Positions 16,377 through 25,492 of a DNA stretch of 64,000 nucleotides are shown here, in pieces (the stretch's first letter is position 1; each line of letters opens with the position of its first letter). Below the pieces are notes generated by a model. The model had not been told where the DNA came from and searched no databases. It saw nothing but the letters and a program-made list of their open reading frames with translations. The DNA is from Clostridia bacterium (GTDB lineage: Bacteria; Bacillota; Clostridia; Oscillospirales; Acutalibacteraceae): NCBI GenBank assembly GCA_017537365.1, contig JAFYKZ010000026.1:272404-336403 (forward strand), given 5' to 3'. A program made the translations under genes and the position numbers.

Positions 16377-17402
16377 ATGGCAACTGAGATTTTAACTATG
16401 GCCGCTCTGCTTTTGGGCGGCCTTACTTTTTTTATTTACGGTATGAGCGTTATGTCTGACAACTTAAAAAATGCCGCAGGAAATTCTATCGAACGAAGTT
16501 TAAATAAAATAGCTTCTAATGACCTATTAGGTTTTTTATTAGGTGCGGGTATAACTATCGCTATTCAGTCCTCATCTGCTATGACGGTTATGCTGGTATC
16601 TCTTGTAAACTCAGGAATTTTAGAATTCAGAAACACCTTTGGCGTTATTATGGGCTCAAATGTTGGAACAACACTTACCGCATGGTTATTTAGTTTTATG
16701 GGTATTGATAAAAATAATTTATTAATAACCCTCTTTAAACCTATGACCTTTGCGCCGTTTCTCGCCTTTTGCGGTTTAACTATGAAAATGATTTCAAAAT
16801 CAGAAAGAAAACAGAATATAGGGCTGATTTTTATCGGTTTTGCCATTTTAATGTTTGGAATGGAATTTATGAGCGAGTCTATGAAAAATATCAGAACCTT
16901 AAACGGTTTCGATTTATTTTTAATAACCATTAAAAATCCAATTTCCGCGCTTTTAATCTCAACGATATTTACAGGGATTATACAGTCCTCTGCCGCAACA
17001 ATAGCTATCGTTCAGTCATTAGCATTATCAGGCGGTATAACCTTAGAAATGGCAATTCCGTTAGTTCTTGGCGCTAATATCGGCACTTGCGTTACCGCCT
17101 TGATTTCAAGCATTGGAACAAACAAAGCCGCAAAACAACTGGTTATTATGCATTTTTTAGTTAATATTTTAGGCTCGATGGCATGTATGCTGATACTATA
17201 CTTTTTTAAATGTCTTAATTTAGAAATTTTATCTAACGAAATATCTATTGTTTCAGTTGCAATTATTCACACATTATTTAATGTTCTTAATACCGTTTTT
17301 CTTATTCCGTTTAAAAGTAAACTGATTAAATTATGCGAATTTATTATGTTTAAAAATCACAATGCAAATATATCAAATATAAAAATCAAAAAACCCGCGT
17401 AA
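16377..17402 (+). CDS. Na+/phosphate symporter family protein without PhoU domain
   Basis: A 341-residue membrane protein with about eight hydrophobic segments in two inverted repeats, each carrying the diagnostic QSS motif: IAIQSSSAMTVM near residue 63 and GIIQSSAATIAI near residue 205. This defines the NptA/PNaS family. Many bacterial members carry a C-terminal PhoU-like domain, and this one ends soon after the last membrane helix. Start ATG 16377 follows AGGGTG; the upstream GTG lies inside that site. It is 33 bp downstream of glyS and may be cotranscribed. Substrate (phosphate or another anion) is inferred from the family. Confidence 0.85.
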   Translation: MATEILTMAALLLGGLTFFIYGMSVMSDNLKNAAGNSIERSLNKIASNDLLGFLLGAGITIAIQSSSAMTVMLVSLVNSGILEFRNTFGVIMGSNVGTTLTAWLFSFMGIDKNNLLITLFKPMTFAPFLAFCGLTMKMISKSERKQNIGLIFIGFAILMFGMEFMSESMKNIRTLNGFDLFLITIKNPISALLISTIFTGIIQSSAATIAIVQSLALSGGITLEMAIPLVLGANIGTCVTALISSIGTNKAAKQLVIMHFLVNILGSMACMLILYFFKCLNLEILSNEISIVSVAIIHTLFNVLNTVFLIPFKSKLIKLCEFIMFKNHNANISNIKIKKPA

Positions 17403-17415
17403 AGCGGGTTTTTCT
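17389..17415. terminator. Bidirectional terminator between convergent genes
   Basis: AAAAACCCGC-GTAAA-GCGGGTTTTT, serving both the rightward transporter and the leftward zinc ABC operon. Confidence 0.9.
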
Positions 17416-18232
17416 ATGCATTTTTTCTGTTTATAATTTTATATATTAAAAGTGAAATCAAATAAGAAACAACTGCAACAAAAACGATTACAGCTCCTGA
17501 TGAAACCGCGAAATTATAAGAAATTAAAAGTCCGATTAAGCAAAAAGAGAAACTGAAAACCGAAGATAAAATTATCTGTCCTTTTATGTTTTTGCAAATA
17601 AGTGAAGCTGTTGCAGAGGGCGCCGAAAGCAAAGCCATAACTAATATTATTCCAACAACTCTAATTAAAAGTATAATGCTTAATGCTATTAAAATTAAAA
17701 TTAAATTCTCGAAAAATACAGGATTTATTCCCGATACAAGAGCAAAAGTTTCATCGAATAAAAATGATATTATATAATTATAAAGCATAAAAAACGCAAG
17801 CAAAATAATCAGGCAAAAGACCGCCATTATTAAAATATCACTTTTTTTAACGGCTAAAATATTTCCGAATAAATAAGCATTTATATCTGGAGGATAACCC
17901 TTTAAAAGCGAAGTAAAAACAACACCAAGCGCCATACCGAGAGACCAAAGAAGCGCTATAATCATATCGGAGTTTCTGCCGCCTTTTTTACGAACTTTGC
18001 CTATTATAAGAGCAGATATAACCGAAAAAGCGGTGGCAGTTATCATAGGTTCTACTCCAAGTAAAAAGCCAAGTCCCACACCTCCGTAAGAAGTATGCGC
18101 AATTCCACCTGCCATCATAAACAGCTTTTTTTGAGAGATTATAACCCCAATAACACCGCATATTATGGCAGAAAGCAAGCTTGCCCAAAAGGCATTTTGC
18201 AGAAATTCATACTGAAAAAAATCCTTAATCAT
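17414..18232 (-). CDS. Zinc/manganese ABC transporter permease (ZnuB-like)
   Basis: A 272-residue integral membrane protein with eight to nine hydrophobic helices, of the ABC-3 (ZnuB/MntB/TroC) permease family. Typical segments are FWASLLSAIICGVIGVIISQKK near the N terminus and RVVGIILVMALLSAPSATASL in the middle. It is the last gene of the operon; its product pairs with the ATPase encoded 12 bp upstream and receives metal from the lipoprotein. The ABC-3 family transports zinc, manganese or iron; sequence alone does not decide which. Confidence 0.9.
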   Translation of the reverse strand: MIKDFFQYEFLQNAFWASLLSAIICGVIGVIISQKKLFMMAGGIAHTSYGGVGLGFLLGVEPMITATAFSVISALIIGKVRKKGGRNSDMIIALLWSLGMALGVVFTSLLKGYPPDINAYLFGNILAVKKSDILIMAVFCLIILLAFFMLYNYIISFLFDETFALVSGINPVFFENLILILIALSIILLIRVVGIILVMALLSAPSATASLICKNIKGQIILSSVFSFSFCLIGLLISYNFAVSSGAVIVFVAVVSYLISLLIYKIINRKNA

Positions 18233-18244
18233 TATTTATATCCT

Positions 18245-18883
18245 TTATAAATTTATAATTTTCGTTGAATACTTTTTTGCTGAAATCAAATCATGGGTTA
18301 CAAGCACTATTGTAACACCGTTTTTATTAAGTTCGCTTAACAGAGAAAATATTTTATCAGAAGACTCAGTATCAATATTAGCGGTAGGTTCATCTAGAAA
18401 TAAAATTTCAGGATTTTGGGCCAATGCCCTCGCAATTAGCATACGCTGAAATTCGCCGCCTGAAAGTTCCCCTACCGCACGCTTTTCAAATCCCTTTAAT
18501 CCAACATTTTCTAAAAGCTTTGAAGCCTTATCGCAATCATTTTTAGAAAAGTATTTAAAAGGAATAATTTTAGGTCCGAGAGTTGCAGTTAGCACAGCTT
18601 TTTCAACTGTTATCGGAAAATTCTTTTCACAGGTTTCAGTTTGAGGCACAAAGCCAATATGCTTATATACCTTTTTAATATTTTTTCCTAAAACCTTAAC
18701 TTCACCGCTATATTGTTTTATAAAGCCTAAGACGGTATGCAAAAGGGTTGTTTTACCTGCACCGTTAGGACCTATAACACTAACAAACTCTCCCCTTTTT
18801 ATATCGAGAGAAATGTTTTGGATAGCATCGCATTTACCGTAAGAAACGCTTAAATTTTTAATGCTTATTGCAGTTTCATTCAT
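18245..18883 (-). CDS. Zinc/manganese ABC transporter ATP-binding protein (ZnuC-like)
   Basis: A 212-residue nucleotide-binding subunit. Walker A GPNGAGKT is near residue 37, the ABC signature LSGGEFQR near 138, Walker B ILFLDEPTANID near 158-169, and the switch histidine in LVTHD near 196. It sits between the binding-protein gene (1 bp apart) and the permease gene in a compact three-gene operon. It energises metal import at the inner face of the membrane. Confidence 0.93.
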   Translation of the reverse strand: MNETAISIKNLSVSYGKCDAIQNISLDIKRGEFVSVIGPNGAGKTTLLHTVLGFIKQYSGEVKVLGKNIKKVYKHIGFVPQTETCEKNFPITVEKAVLTATLGPKIIPFKYFSKNDCDKASKLLENVGLKGFEKRAVGELSGGEFQRMLIARALAQNPEILFLDEPTANIDTESSDKIFSLLSELNKNGVTIVLVTHDLISAKKYSTKIINL

Positions 18884-18884
18884 T

Positions 18885-19739
18885 CTATATTGCCTCTGCG
18901 ATTTTTATCGCAATATCCTTTAAATTATTTTCATAATCGTAACCGAGTGGGTCTAAGCAAACCGCTTTACCGCCAATCTCCTCTGCAAAAGACTCGGCTT
19001 CAAAAACACCGTCTTGCACCTGATAAAATACTGTCTTAATATTTCGCTTTTTCGCAAAATCAACAAGTTTTACCAAATCTTTTGGCGAGGGTGATTTACC
19101 GTCTTGCTCCAAAACGGTCATATTAAGCGAATAATCTTCTGCAAAATATCCGAAAGCAGGATGCACCGCTATGAAATCTTTACCATTTTTAGAATTTATT
19201 AATTCCTTAATTTCTTTATCAAGCAAATTTAGTTTTTTGGTGTAATTTTTTGAGTTTTCAATATATTTTTGAGAGTTTTCAAAATTTATCTCAGACAAAA
19301 CCTCTGCAATTTTTTCAGTTATAATAACAGCTCTTTTTACCGATAACCAGATATGAGGGTCTCGGCTGTTGCCGATTTTAAGGTCGCTATATTTTTTAGA
19401 TACTTCCTCTTGCAGTTTTATAATTTTAGTTTTTTCAGAAACAAAACTTTTAAGTATCTTATCCTCTGCCGAAATGCCGATTGCAAAATAAACCTCAGCA
19501 TTCTGAAGCTTTTTAATAAGCTCAGGCGATGGGTCATAAGTTTCAGGGGATGCCCCCTCAGCTATAACGGCTATTATCTCGAAATCATCTCCGCAAACCT
19601 CTTTTATAATTCCTGCTATCGGTAAAATTGAAACCGCTATAACCCTTTTTTCTTCTCTATCAGACATACTGTTTTCACTACAAGCAGACAAAGAAAAAAT
19701 CAATATAACAATCAACAAAAATGATAATATCTTTCTCAT
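18885..19739 (-). CDS. Metal-binding lipoprotein of ABC importer (ZnuA-like)
   Basis: A 284-residue cluster A-I solute-binding protein. It has a lipoprotein signal (LLIVILIFSLSAC, cysteine at residue 20), LPIAGIIKEVCGDDF, DPHIWLS (metal-ligand His), AVHPAFGYFAEDY (second His) and a C-terminal VCLDPLGYDYE with an acidic ligand. It lacks the long histidine-rich loop of classic ZnuA, and the first ligand position is not obvious, so zinc versus manganese is open. It is the first gene of the operon; a palindromic operator candidate lies 19 bp upstream of the start. Confidence 0.9.
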   Translation of the reverse strand: MRKILSFLLIVILIFSLSACSENSMSDREEKRVIAVSILPIAGIIKEVCGDDFEIIAVIAEGASPETYDPSPELIKKLQNAEVYFAIGISAEDKILKSFVSEKTKIIKLQEEVSKKYSDLKIGNSRDPHIWLSVKRAVIITEKIAEVLSEINFENSQKYIENSKNYTKKLNLLDKEIKELINSKNGKDFIAVHPAFGYFAEDYSLNMTVLEQDGKSPSPKDLVKLVDFAKKRNIKTVFYQVQDGVFEAESFAEEIGGKAVCLDPLGYDYENNLKDIAIKIAEAI

Positions 19740-19757
19740 TGTTTTCTCCGTTTTTGA

Positions 19758-19778
19758 ATTTGCAACTCATTTGCAAAT
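19758..19778. promoter_or_regulatory. Palindromic operator candidate upstream of the metal ABC operon
   Basis: ATTTGCAA-CTCAT-TTGCAAAT is a perfect 8-bp inverted repeat with a 5-bp spacer, located just before the znuA-like gene. Its size and position fit a Fur/Zur-family operator; the binding protein is inferred. Confidence 0.55.
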
Positions 19779-19917
19779 TATATTTTAATACTCACCACTC
19801 AAACTGTCAAGCAAAATGAAAAAATTTTAAAAAAATATGAAATTTTATGTTTCTTTTTTTAATCGATTATGCTATAATATATTATGTATATTTATGCAAT
19901 AAAGGATTTATTAAAAA

Positions 19918-20673
19918 ATGGATAATAATATTAAAGAAACGCAAGAACTTAATATAATTTGCGGTAGAAATCCCGTTTTGGAAGCGGTGCGCTCAGGAAG
20001 AGAGATTGACCGTCTTTTAGTGGCTCACGGAACATCAGGCGGAACTGTTACCGCAATAATTGCAAAATGCAAAGCAAAAGGAATATTAATTAAAGAAATC
20101 AGCCCGCAAAAGCTCGATTATTATTGCGGAGGAGCTAACCATCAGGGTGTTGCAGTATTCCCTGCCTCTCAAGAATATTCCACTGTTGAAGATATTTTAA
20201 ACACCGCAAAGGAGCGAGACGAAAAACCGTTTATAATCATTTGCGATGAAATTGAAGACCCTCATAATTTAGGCGCTATTATAAGAACAGCAGAAGCCAG
20301 CGGTGTTCACGGAATTATTATTCCAAAACGCCGAAGTGCATCCTTAAATGCAACGGTTGCTAAGTCTGCCAGCGGAGCGCTCGAATATATGAAGGTTGCC
20401 AGAGTTACTAATATCGCAAACACTATTGACGATTTAAAAGAACAAGGTGTTTGGGTTTTTGGCGCCGATATGGACGGTGAGGATTACACCAAGGTTGACT
20501 TTGACCTTCCTTGTGCAATAGTTATTGGCAACGAAGGAAAAGGAATAGGAAATTTAACCGCTAAAAAATGCGACCGAATTATAAGTCTTCCAATGAAAGG
20601 CAAAATCAACTCGCTTAATGCCTCAGTAGCGGCGGGTATACTTATGTATGAAGCAGTTCGCAAAAGGAGTTAA
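19918..20673 (+). CDS. rlmB: 23S rRNA (guanosine-2'-O-)-methyltransferase, TrmH/SpoU family
   Basis: A 251-residue protein. The N-terminal 75 residues form the substrate-binding domain (ICGRNPVLEAVRSGREIDRLLVA). The C-terminal trefoil-knot SPOUT domain shows all three SpoU motifs: DPHNLGAIIRTAEASG, AIVIGNEGKGI and ISLPMKGKINSLNASVAAGI. The combination is that of RlmB, which methylates G2251 of 23S rRNA, although tRNA-specific TrmH relatives share motifs. ATG 19918 has a weak AAAGGA. The next gene starts 3 bp after the stop, so the two form an operon. Confidence 0.92.
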   Translation: MDNNIKETQELNIICGRNPVLEAVRSGREIDRLLVAHGTSGGTVTAIIAKCKAKGILIKEISPQKLDYYCGGANHQGVAVFPASQEYSTVEDILNTAKERDEKPFIIICDEIEDPHNLGAIIRTAEASGVHGIIIPKRRSASLNATVAKSASGALEYMKVARVTNIANTIDDLKEQGVWVFGADMDGEDYTKVDFDLPCAIVIGNEGKGIGNLTAKKCDRIISLPMKGKINSLNASVAAGILMYEAVRKRS

Positions 20674-20676
20674 AAA

Positions 20677-23295
20677 ATGAAGTTTTCTTTTAATAAAAAG
20701 GATGAAGAATTTTTTAAAGAAGTAAATGAAAATGACAATAAAACCGCAGTAACACAGGAAAAAAAGGTTTCGCATACAACCTTAACCCCTGATGAAATCT
20801 TAGCAGGTTTTAGTGAAAATACTAACACCTCTGTTAAGGCAAGCGGCGCACTGGATATGCTCAAAAAACGAATTCAATCTGCTATTGATGATAATAAAAG
20901 CGATGATATTTCTGAAGAATTTAAAAAAATTGAAATTAAAACCAATATTAAACCCGAAAAAGAAGAAATCATTTCGGGAGCTGTTTTTTCAGAAATCAGT
21001 GCTAAAAAAGAAGAACCTATCGTGCCTCAGAAATCGCTTTTTGATAAATGTCTTCCCTATATAACCGATGAAGACGGAAATGAAGCCAATTTGAATTCCG
21101 AACCTCTTTATAAGCTTCAAACTGTTGCCGAAATTTTAAAGTCTGACAGTGAAAAAGCATTAGAGCGTTTATCTAAAAAATATGATGTTTCTTTCGACGA
21201 TTTGGGTTATCAAAAACCAAAAGCAGAGGAAATTATCCCACCTGCTTCAAACCCCGAAAAAGCGGTTAAAGATTTAAAATCAGAAGAACCTCAACCAGAT
21301 ATTGATGAAAAAGTTTTTGATGAGCAAATCCCATTAAAACAAATTCAATCTAATGTTAAATCAATTATATCTGATATTGACGGCACTTCAACTATTGTAA
21401 AGCCTGAGGAAAGCGTTGCTGATACCGCAACTATAACCTTTACCGTTGTTAATGACGGTAAATCAAAAACACCGAAGGTTAGTACCATAACTCAAACCCG
21501 TTCTATTGACCTTACAGGAGAACTTGCAAAGCTTCCCGAAAGCAATGAAAACAAAGAGGAAGAACTTCACCTCGAAAAAAATGAATTTGAGAATTTCGTT
21601 GTTTCAGAAGAAATTTGTCCCGAAAATGCAGCTAAATTCGTTAGAAAATTCTCAATTATAAAGAGAAATGCGTTTATATCCTCAACTTTTTCGATATTTC
21701 TAACTATTTTGCTTTCTGTTTTTAAACTACCGTTTATGACTCAGTTAACATTATCCTATACTAAAACCACTATGATAATCTGTGCCGCTATGGCAGGAAT
21801 AGTGATTTTACTAAATCTCAGTATGTTTGCTTCCTTTAAAAATATGTTTAAACCTCGCTCATCGCCCGATGTTTGCGCGGCACTTGCTTCATTAAGCATA
21901 ATTTTATACGCAGTTTTCGGTATACTTGCAGAAAGTATCATAACCGATTTATTATTGCTTCTTTGCGTTATACTATCTTTTAGAGCCTTGTTTGCTTACT
22001 TTAAAGCTTCTTATACTCTAAATAATATAAAACTAATAAATTCAGGTGTTGTTAAAAATGCAGTAAGACTTATAAACGACCCTGCGGTTACCTTTGCTAT
22101 GGCTAAAAATGCTATTGAAGGCGATGTTTTAATAGCGGCTCCTCAAAAAGCAAATATTATTACAGATTATATTAAATATTCTAGCTTTGGTCGGTTTTTC
22201 GGCGGAAAGTTACCCATACTTAACATTGTTTCAATTATTTTATCCATCATTTTAGGCTTTGTTTGCGCCAGTTATTTTGACGGTTTGGTTCACGGCTTTT
22301 ATGCCGCCGCAACCGTTCAATGCTTTACCGCTTTGCCCGTTCTTTTCTTTATAGAAACCCTACCTTTATACCGAACTTCTAAAAAACTCGGTCGCAAGGG
22401 CGGTGTTATCGCAGGCAAAACTGCCGCAGAGCATTTAGAGGTTGCAAATGCAGTTGTTTTAAATTCTGCAGATATCTTCCCCTCAGGCACTATAACACTT
22501 CATCAAATGAAGGTGCTAAGTGAAAACAATCTCGAAGACACATTGGTTAGAGCCGCTTCACTTACCGAAAGTTTAAACAGCTCATTAGCTCCCATTTTTA
22601 AGAGAATTATCAACACAGGAAATATTGAAGTATTGCCCGATTCCGATACTATTAAATATGAGGACCGTATGGGTATTTCAGGTTGGGTTGATAATAGACT
22701 TCTGTTTATCGGAAACCGAACTCTTATGGAGGCACATGGAATTGAAGTTCCCTCGGTTGAGGTTGACCGAAAAATTTTGCGTCAAGGCTTCTTCCCTGTT
22801 TATGTTGCAACTGAGGACAAAGCTTGTGCTTTACTAACAATTAAATACTCGGTTGACCGCGAGATTGCAAAAGAGCTCAGAAAGCTCACAACTTCAGGTG
22901 TTACAATTTTAATAAACAGTTGCGACCCGAATTTAATCGAAGAAATGATTTGCGATTATTTCGGTCTTTATACCGATTCGGTTAAGGTTATGACCGCCGC
23001 AGGCAGTTATATGTATAAAAATGCTTTAACACCTGTAAAAACGGCTTCTGCTCCCGCAATTTTTAAAACAAATCCAATGGCGCTCGTTACTGCTTTAAAC
23101 TGCGCTGCTAAAATTAAGCGCTCAAATATATTACTTACCGTAATTTATGTTATTTCATTAGTGCTAGGTTCTCTCCTTTTTGCTTATTCTTCATTAAGCG
23201 GCTCAGGCGAGCTTATAAGCGAGAGTGTGCTTTTGTTATACGGATTAGGAAGCACTTTGATTTCTTACTTAGCATATCTATTTACTAGACCTTAG
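20677..23295 (+). CDS. Catalytically degenerate P-type ATPase homologue with long N-terminal extension
   Basis: An 872-residue protein. About 320 N-terminal residues are charged and low-complexity (many E/K/D), with no metal-binding CxxC. Hydrophobic helices follow at about 335-460 and 510-570, then a soluble region and two helices at the end (about 815-870). The soluble part aligns in pattern with the P and N domains of CopA-like ATPases: DIFPSGTIT at 599-607 stands where DKTGTLT should be, with F601 replacing the phosphorylated Asp, and GISGWVDNRLLFIGNRTLM resembles the N-domain. The TGD and GDGxND motifs are missing (SCDPN; VMTAAGS). It cannot be a normal ion pump; a scaffold or regulatory role is possible. 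The stop TAG lies inside a MITE terminal repeat. Confidence 0.75.
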   Translation: MKFSFNKKDEEFFKEVNENDNKTAVTQEKKVSHTTLTPDEILAGFSENTNTSVKASGALDMLKKRIQSAIDDNKSDDISEEFKKIEIKTNIKPEKEEIISGAVFSEISAKKEEPIVPQKSLFDKCLPYITDEDGNEANLNSEPLYKLQTVAEILKSDSEKALERLSKKYDVSFDDLGYQKPKAEEIIPPASNPEKAVKDLKSEEPQPDIDEKVFDEQIPLKQIQSNVKSIISDIDGTSTIVKPEESVADTATITFTVVNDGKSKTPKVSTITQTRSIDLTGELAKLPESNENKEEELHLEKNEFENFVVSEEICPENAAKFVRKFSIIKRNAFISSTFSIFLTILLSVFKLPFMTQLTLSYTKTTMIICAAMAGIVILLNLSMFASFKNMFKPRSSPDVCAALASLSIILYAVFGILAESIITDLLLLLCVILSFRALFAYFKASYTLNNIKLINSGVVKNAVRLINDPAVTFAMAKNAIEGDVLIAAPQKANIITDYIKYSSFGRFFGGKLPILNIVSIILSIILGFVCASYFDGLVHGFYAAATVQCFTALPVLFFIETLPLYRTSKKLGRKGGVIAGKTAAEHLEVANAVVLNSADIFPSGTITLHQMKVLSENNLEDTLVRAASLTESLNSSLAPIFKRIINTGNIEVLPDSDTIKYEDRMGISGWVDNRLLFIGNRTLMEAHGIEVPSVEVDRKILRQGFFPVYVATEDKACALLTIKYSVDREIAKELRKLTTSGVTILINSCDPNLIEEMICDYFGLYTDSVKVMTAAGSYMYKNALTPVKTASAPAIFKTNPMALVTALNCAAKIKRSNILLTVIYVISLVLGSLLFAYSSLSGSGELISESVLLLYGLGSTLISYLAYLFTRP

Positions 23296-23570
23296 GGTGA
23301 CAAGAGTCGAACATGTTACGATTTCGCTCGCCACCTTTATTTGCCTTTCTTGCGTTCATTTTTGTAAGGCGCCTAGCCTTACTGCAAATTTTACGCTGCG
23401 CCTTTCAAAAAAAGGAGTCAGAGAGAAATTCTTCGACCTGAAAATGAATAATTTTTAGGAGAGACGAAGCCGAAGAATGCAGTAATACTAGTGTATTACA
23501 AGTGATAAGGCAAGAAAAAACTAAAAATTATTATTTATCAGGCGTGACAGGTTCGACTCTTGTCACCCTA
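23293..23570. mobile_element. MITE-like element with perfect 20-bp terminal inverted repeats
   Basis: TAGGGTGACAAGAGTCGAAC (23293-23312) is the exact reverse complement of 23551-23570. If the outermost TA is the target duplication, the element is GGGTGAC...GTCACCC flanked by TA on both sides, as for IS630/Tc1-mariner derivatives. No transposase is encoded. Inside are a second inverted pair (23437-23458 with 23521-23542, 18 of 22 matching) and a central hairpin GTAATAC-TAGT-GTATTAC (23482-23499). Each terminus can also fold on itself (GTGACA/TGTCAC). It provides the stop codon of the upstream ORF and ends at the metG ribosome binding site. Confidence 0.7.
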
Positions 23571-23581
23571 GGAGGAGTATT

Positions 23582-25492
23582 ATGTCAAAAAAACCTAAAT
23601 TTTATATCACAACCGCTATTGCGTATACTTCAAGAAAGCCACATATCGGCAATGCCTATGATATAGTTCTTGCAGATATGATAGCTCGCTATAAAAAGCA
23701 AATGGGATTTGATGTTTTTCTAATGACCGGCTCTGATGAACACGGTCAAAAAATTGAAGAATATGCAAAATCTGCGGGTATTTCACCTAAGGAATATGTT
23801 GATAAAATATCTGACCAGATTAAAGATGTTTGGAACAGTCTTAATACTGACTATGATAAATTTATCAGAACTACAGATGATTACCATGAGGCTGTTATTC
23901 AAAAGATTTTCAAAAAGCTATACGACCAAGGCGATATTTATAAGGGTTATTACGAAGGTAAATACTGTGTTCCCTGCGAGTCTTTCTTTACTGCTTCTCA
24001 GTTGGTTGACGGTAAATGTCCCGATTGCGGCAGAGAGGTTATAGATTCCAAAGAGGAAGCATATTTCTTAAAGCTTAGCAAATATCAGGATAAGTTGCTA
24101 GAATACTTTGAGCAAAACCCCGATTTCATCAAGCCCGAATCTCGCAAAAACGAAATGATAAACAATTTCTTAAAACCAGGTCTTTCTGACCTTTGTGTTT
24201 CAAGAACCTCTTTTAAATGGGGTATTCCTGTTCCGTTTGACGAGAAACATGTTGTTTATGTTTGGCTAGATGCCCTTTCAAATTATATAACAGGTATCGG
24301 CTATGACCCAGATAATGAAAGTGAGCAATTTAAGACTCTCTGGCCTGCTGATTTGCATGTTATCGGTAAGGATATAGTTCGTTTCCATACTATTTATTGG
24401 CCTATAATTCTTATGGCATTAGGTCTGCCTCTACCTAAACAGGTATTAGGTCATCCTTGGGTATTGGTTGGCGAGGATAAAATGAGCAAATCAAAGGGAA
24501 ATGTTATCTATGCTGATGAATTGGCAAATCGCTTCGGCGCTGATGCAGTTCGTTATTACTTGCTTTCTCAAATGCCCTTTGCTAATGATGGTACTATAAC
24601 CTACGAAAGCTTTATAAATGTATTTAATACCGACCTTGCTAATACTATCGGAAACCTTGTTAGCCGTACTATTGCTATGACTAAAAAGTATTTTGGCGGT
24701 ACAGTTGTTAAAAACGAGCTTAGCGAGAACTTAGATAAAGAATTATTTGCTTTTGCCGAAGCTCAAATTGAGAAATACCATAAGAGTATGGATGCATATC
24801 TAAATGCCGATGCCAGTAACGCTGTTTTAGAGCTTGCAAAGCGTTGCAATAAGTATATTGATGAAACTGCTCCTTGGGCTCTTGCTAAGGACGAAAGCCA
24901 AAAAGACCGCTTAAACGATGTGCTTTATAATCTTTTAGATTTAATAAAAATAATCGGTATTTTGCTTAAACCTATTATGCCTGAAACTGCAAAGGCTATT
25001 GCAGGCGAAAATGAGGATACCGCTCTACGCATAGCAGATAGTATTACTCCTGATGAAATACCCACCCTATTCCCCCGTCTTGACGCTCAAAAGGTATTAG
25101 AGGAAATTGCTGCTGAACAAGAAGCAAAAGCAAAAACAGAGGAAAAAGAGCAAATAGAAGGTATTGCCCAAATCGGAATTGAAGACTTTATGAAGGTTGA
25201 GCTTAAAGCGGCTAAAATAACCGCTTGCGAGCCTATTCCGAAAGCTAAAAAACTTCTCAAATTAACCCTTAACGACGGAAGTTCAACTCCTCGTACAGTG
25301 GCCTCAGGAATTGCAAAATGGTATAAACCCGAAGACCTAATAGGTCATACAGTTATCGTTGTATCTAACCTCAAACCCGCTAAGCTTTGCGGTGTTGAAT
25401 CAAACGGTATGATTTTAGCCGCCGATTGCAGCGAGGACGATGTTAAGGTATTATTTATCGACGGTGTGCCTGAGGGAAGCAAAATCAGATGA
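23582..25492 (+). CDS. metG: Methionyl-tRNA synthetase with C-terminal tRNA-binding domain
   Basis: A 636-residue class I synthetase. The HIGN signature is near residue 21 and KMSKS at 300-304. A zinc knuckle, CVPCESFFTASQLVDGKCPDC, lies near residues 127-147. The anticodon-binding helical domain follows, and a C-terminal Trbp111-like EMAP/OB domain (IGIEDFMKVELKAAKI...VVSNLKPAKLCGVESNGMILAA) is present, as in full-length bacterial enzymes. AGGAGG at 23571-23576 is adjacent to the MITE right end. No T-box leader is visible; the MITE occupies the upstream gap. The 3' end overlaps tatD by 4 bp (ATGA). Confidence 0.97.
   Translation: MSKKPKFYITTAIAYTSRKPHIGNAYDIVLADMIARYKKQMGFDVFLMTGSDEHGQKIEEYAKSAGISPKEYVDKISDQIKDVWNSLNTDYDKFIRTTDDYHEAVIQKIFKKLYDQGDIYKGYYEGKYCVPCESFFTASQLVDGKCPDCGREVIDSKEEAYFLKLSKYQDKLLEYFEQNPDFIKPESRKNEMINNFLKPGLSDLCVSRTSFKWGIPVPFDEKHVVYVWLDALSNYITGIGYDPDNESEQFKTLWPADLHVIGKDIVRFHTIYWPIILMALGLPLPKQVLGHPWVLVGEDKMSKSKGNVIYADELANRFGADAVRYYLLSQMPFANDGTITYESFINVFNTDLANTIGNLVSRTIAMTKKYFGGTVVKNELSENLDKELFAFAEAQIEKYHKSMDAYLNADASNAVLELAKRCNKYIDETAPWALAKDESQKDRLNDVLYNLLDLIKIIGILLKPIMPETAKAIAGENEDTALRIADSITPDEIPTLFPRLDAQKVLEEIAAEQEAKAKTEEKEQIEGIAQIGIEDFMKVELKAAKITACEPIPKAKKLLKLTLNDGSSTPRTVASGIAKWYKPEDLIGHTVIVVSNLKPAKLCGVESNGMILAADCSEDDVKVLFIDGVPEGSKIR

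Noticed and set aside
23296..23580. T-box or tRNA gene upstream of metG, suggested by GGTTCGACTC next to GTGAC stems
   Set aside because: There is no complete cloverleaf or T-box core; perfect terminal inverted repeats at both ends explain the T-arm-like look.
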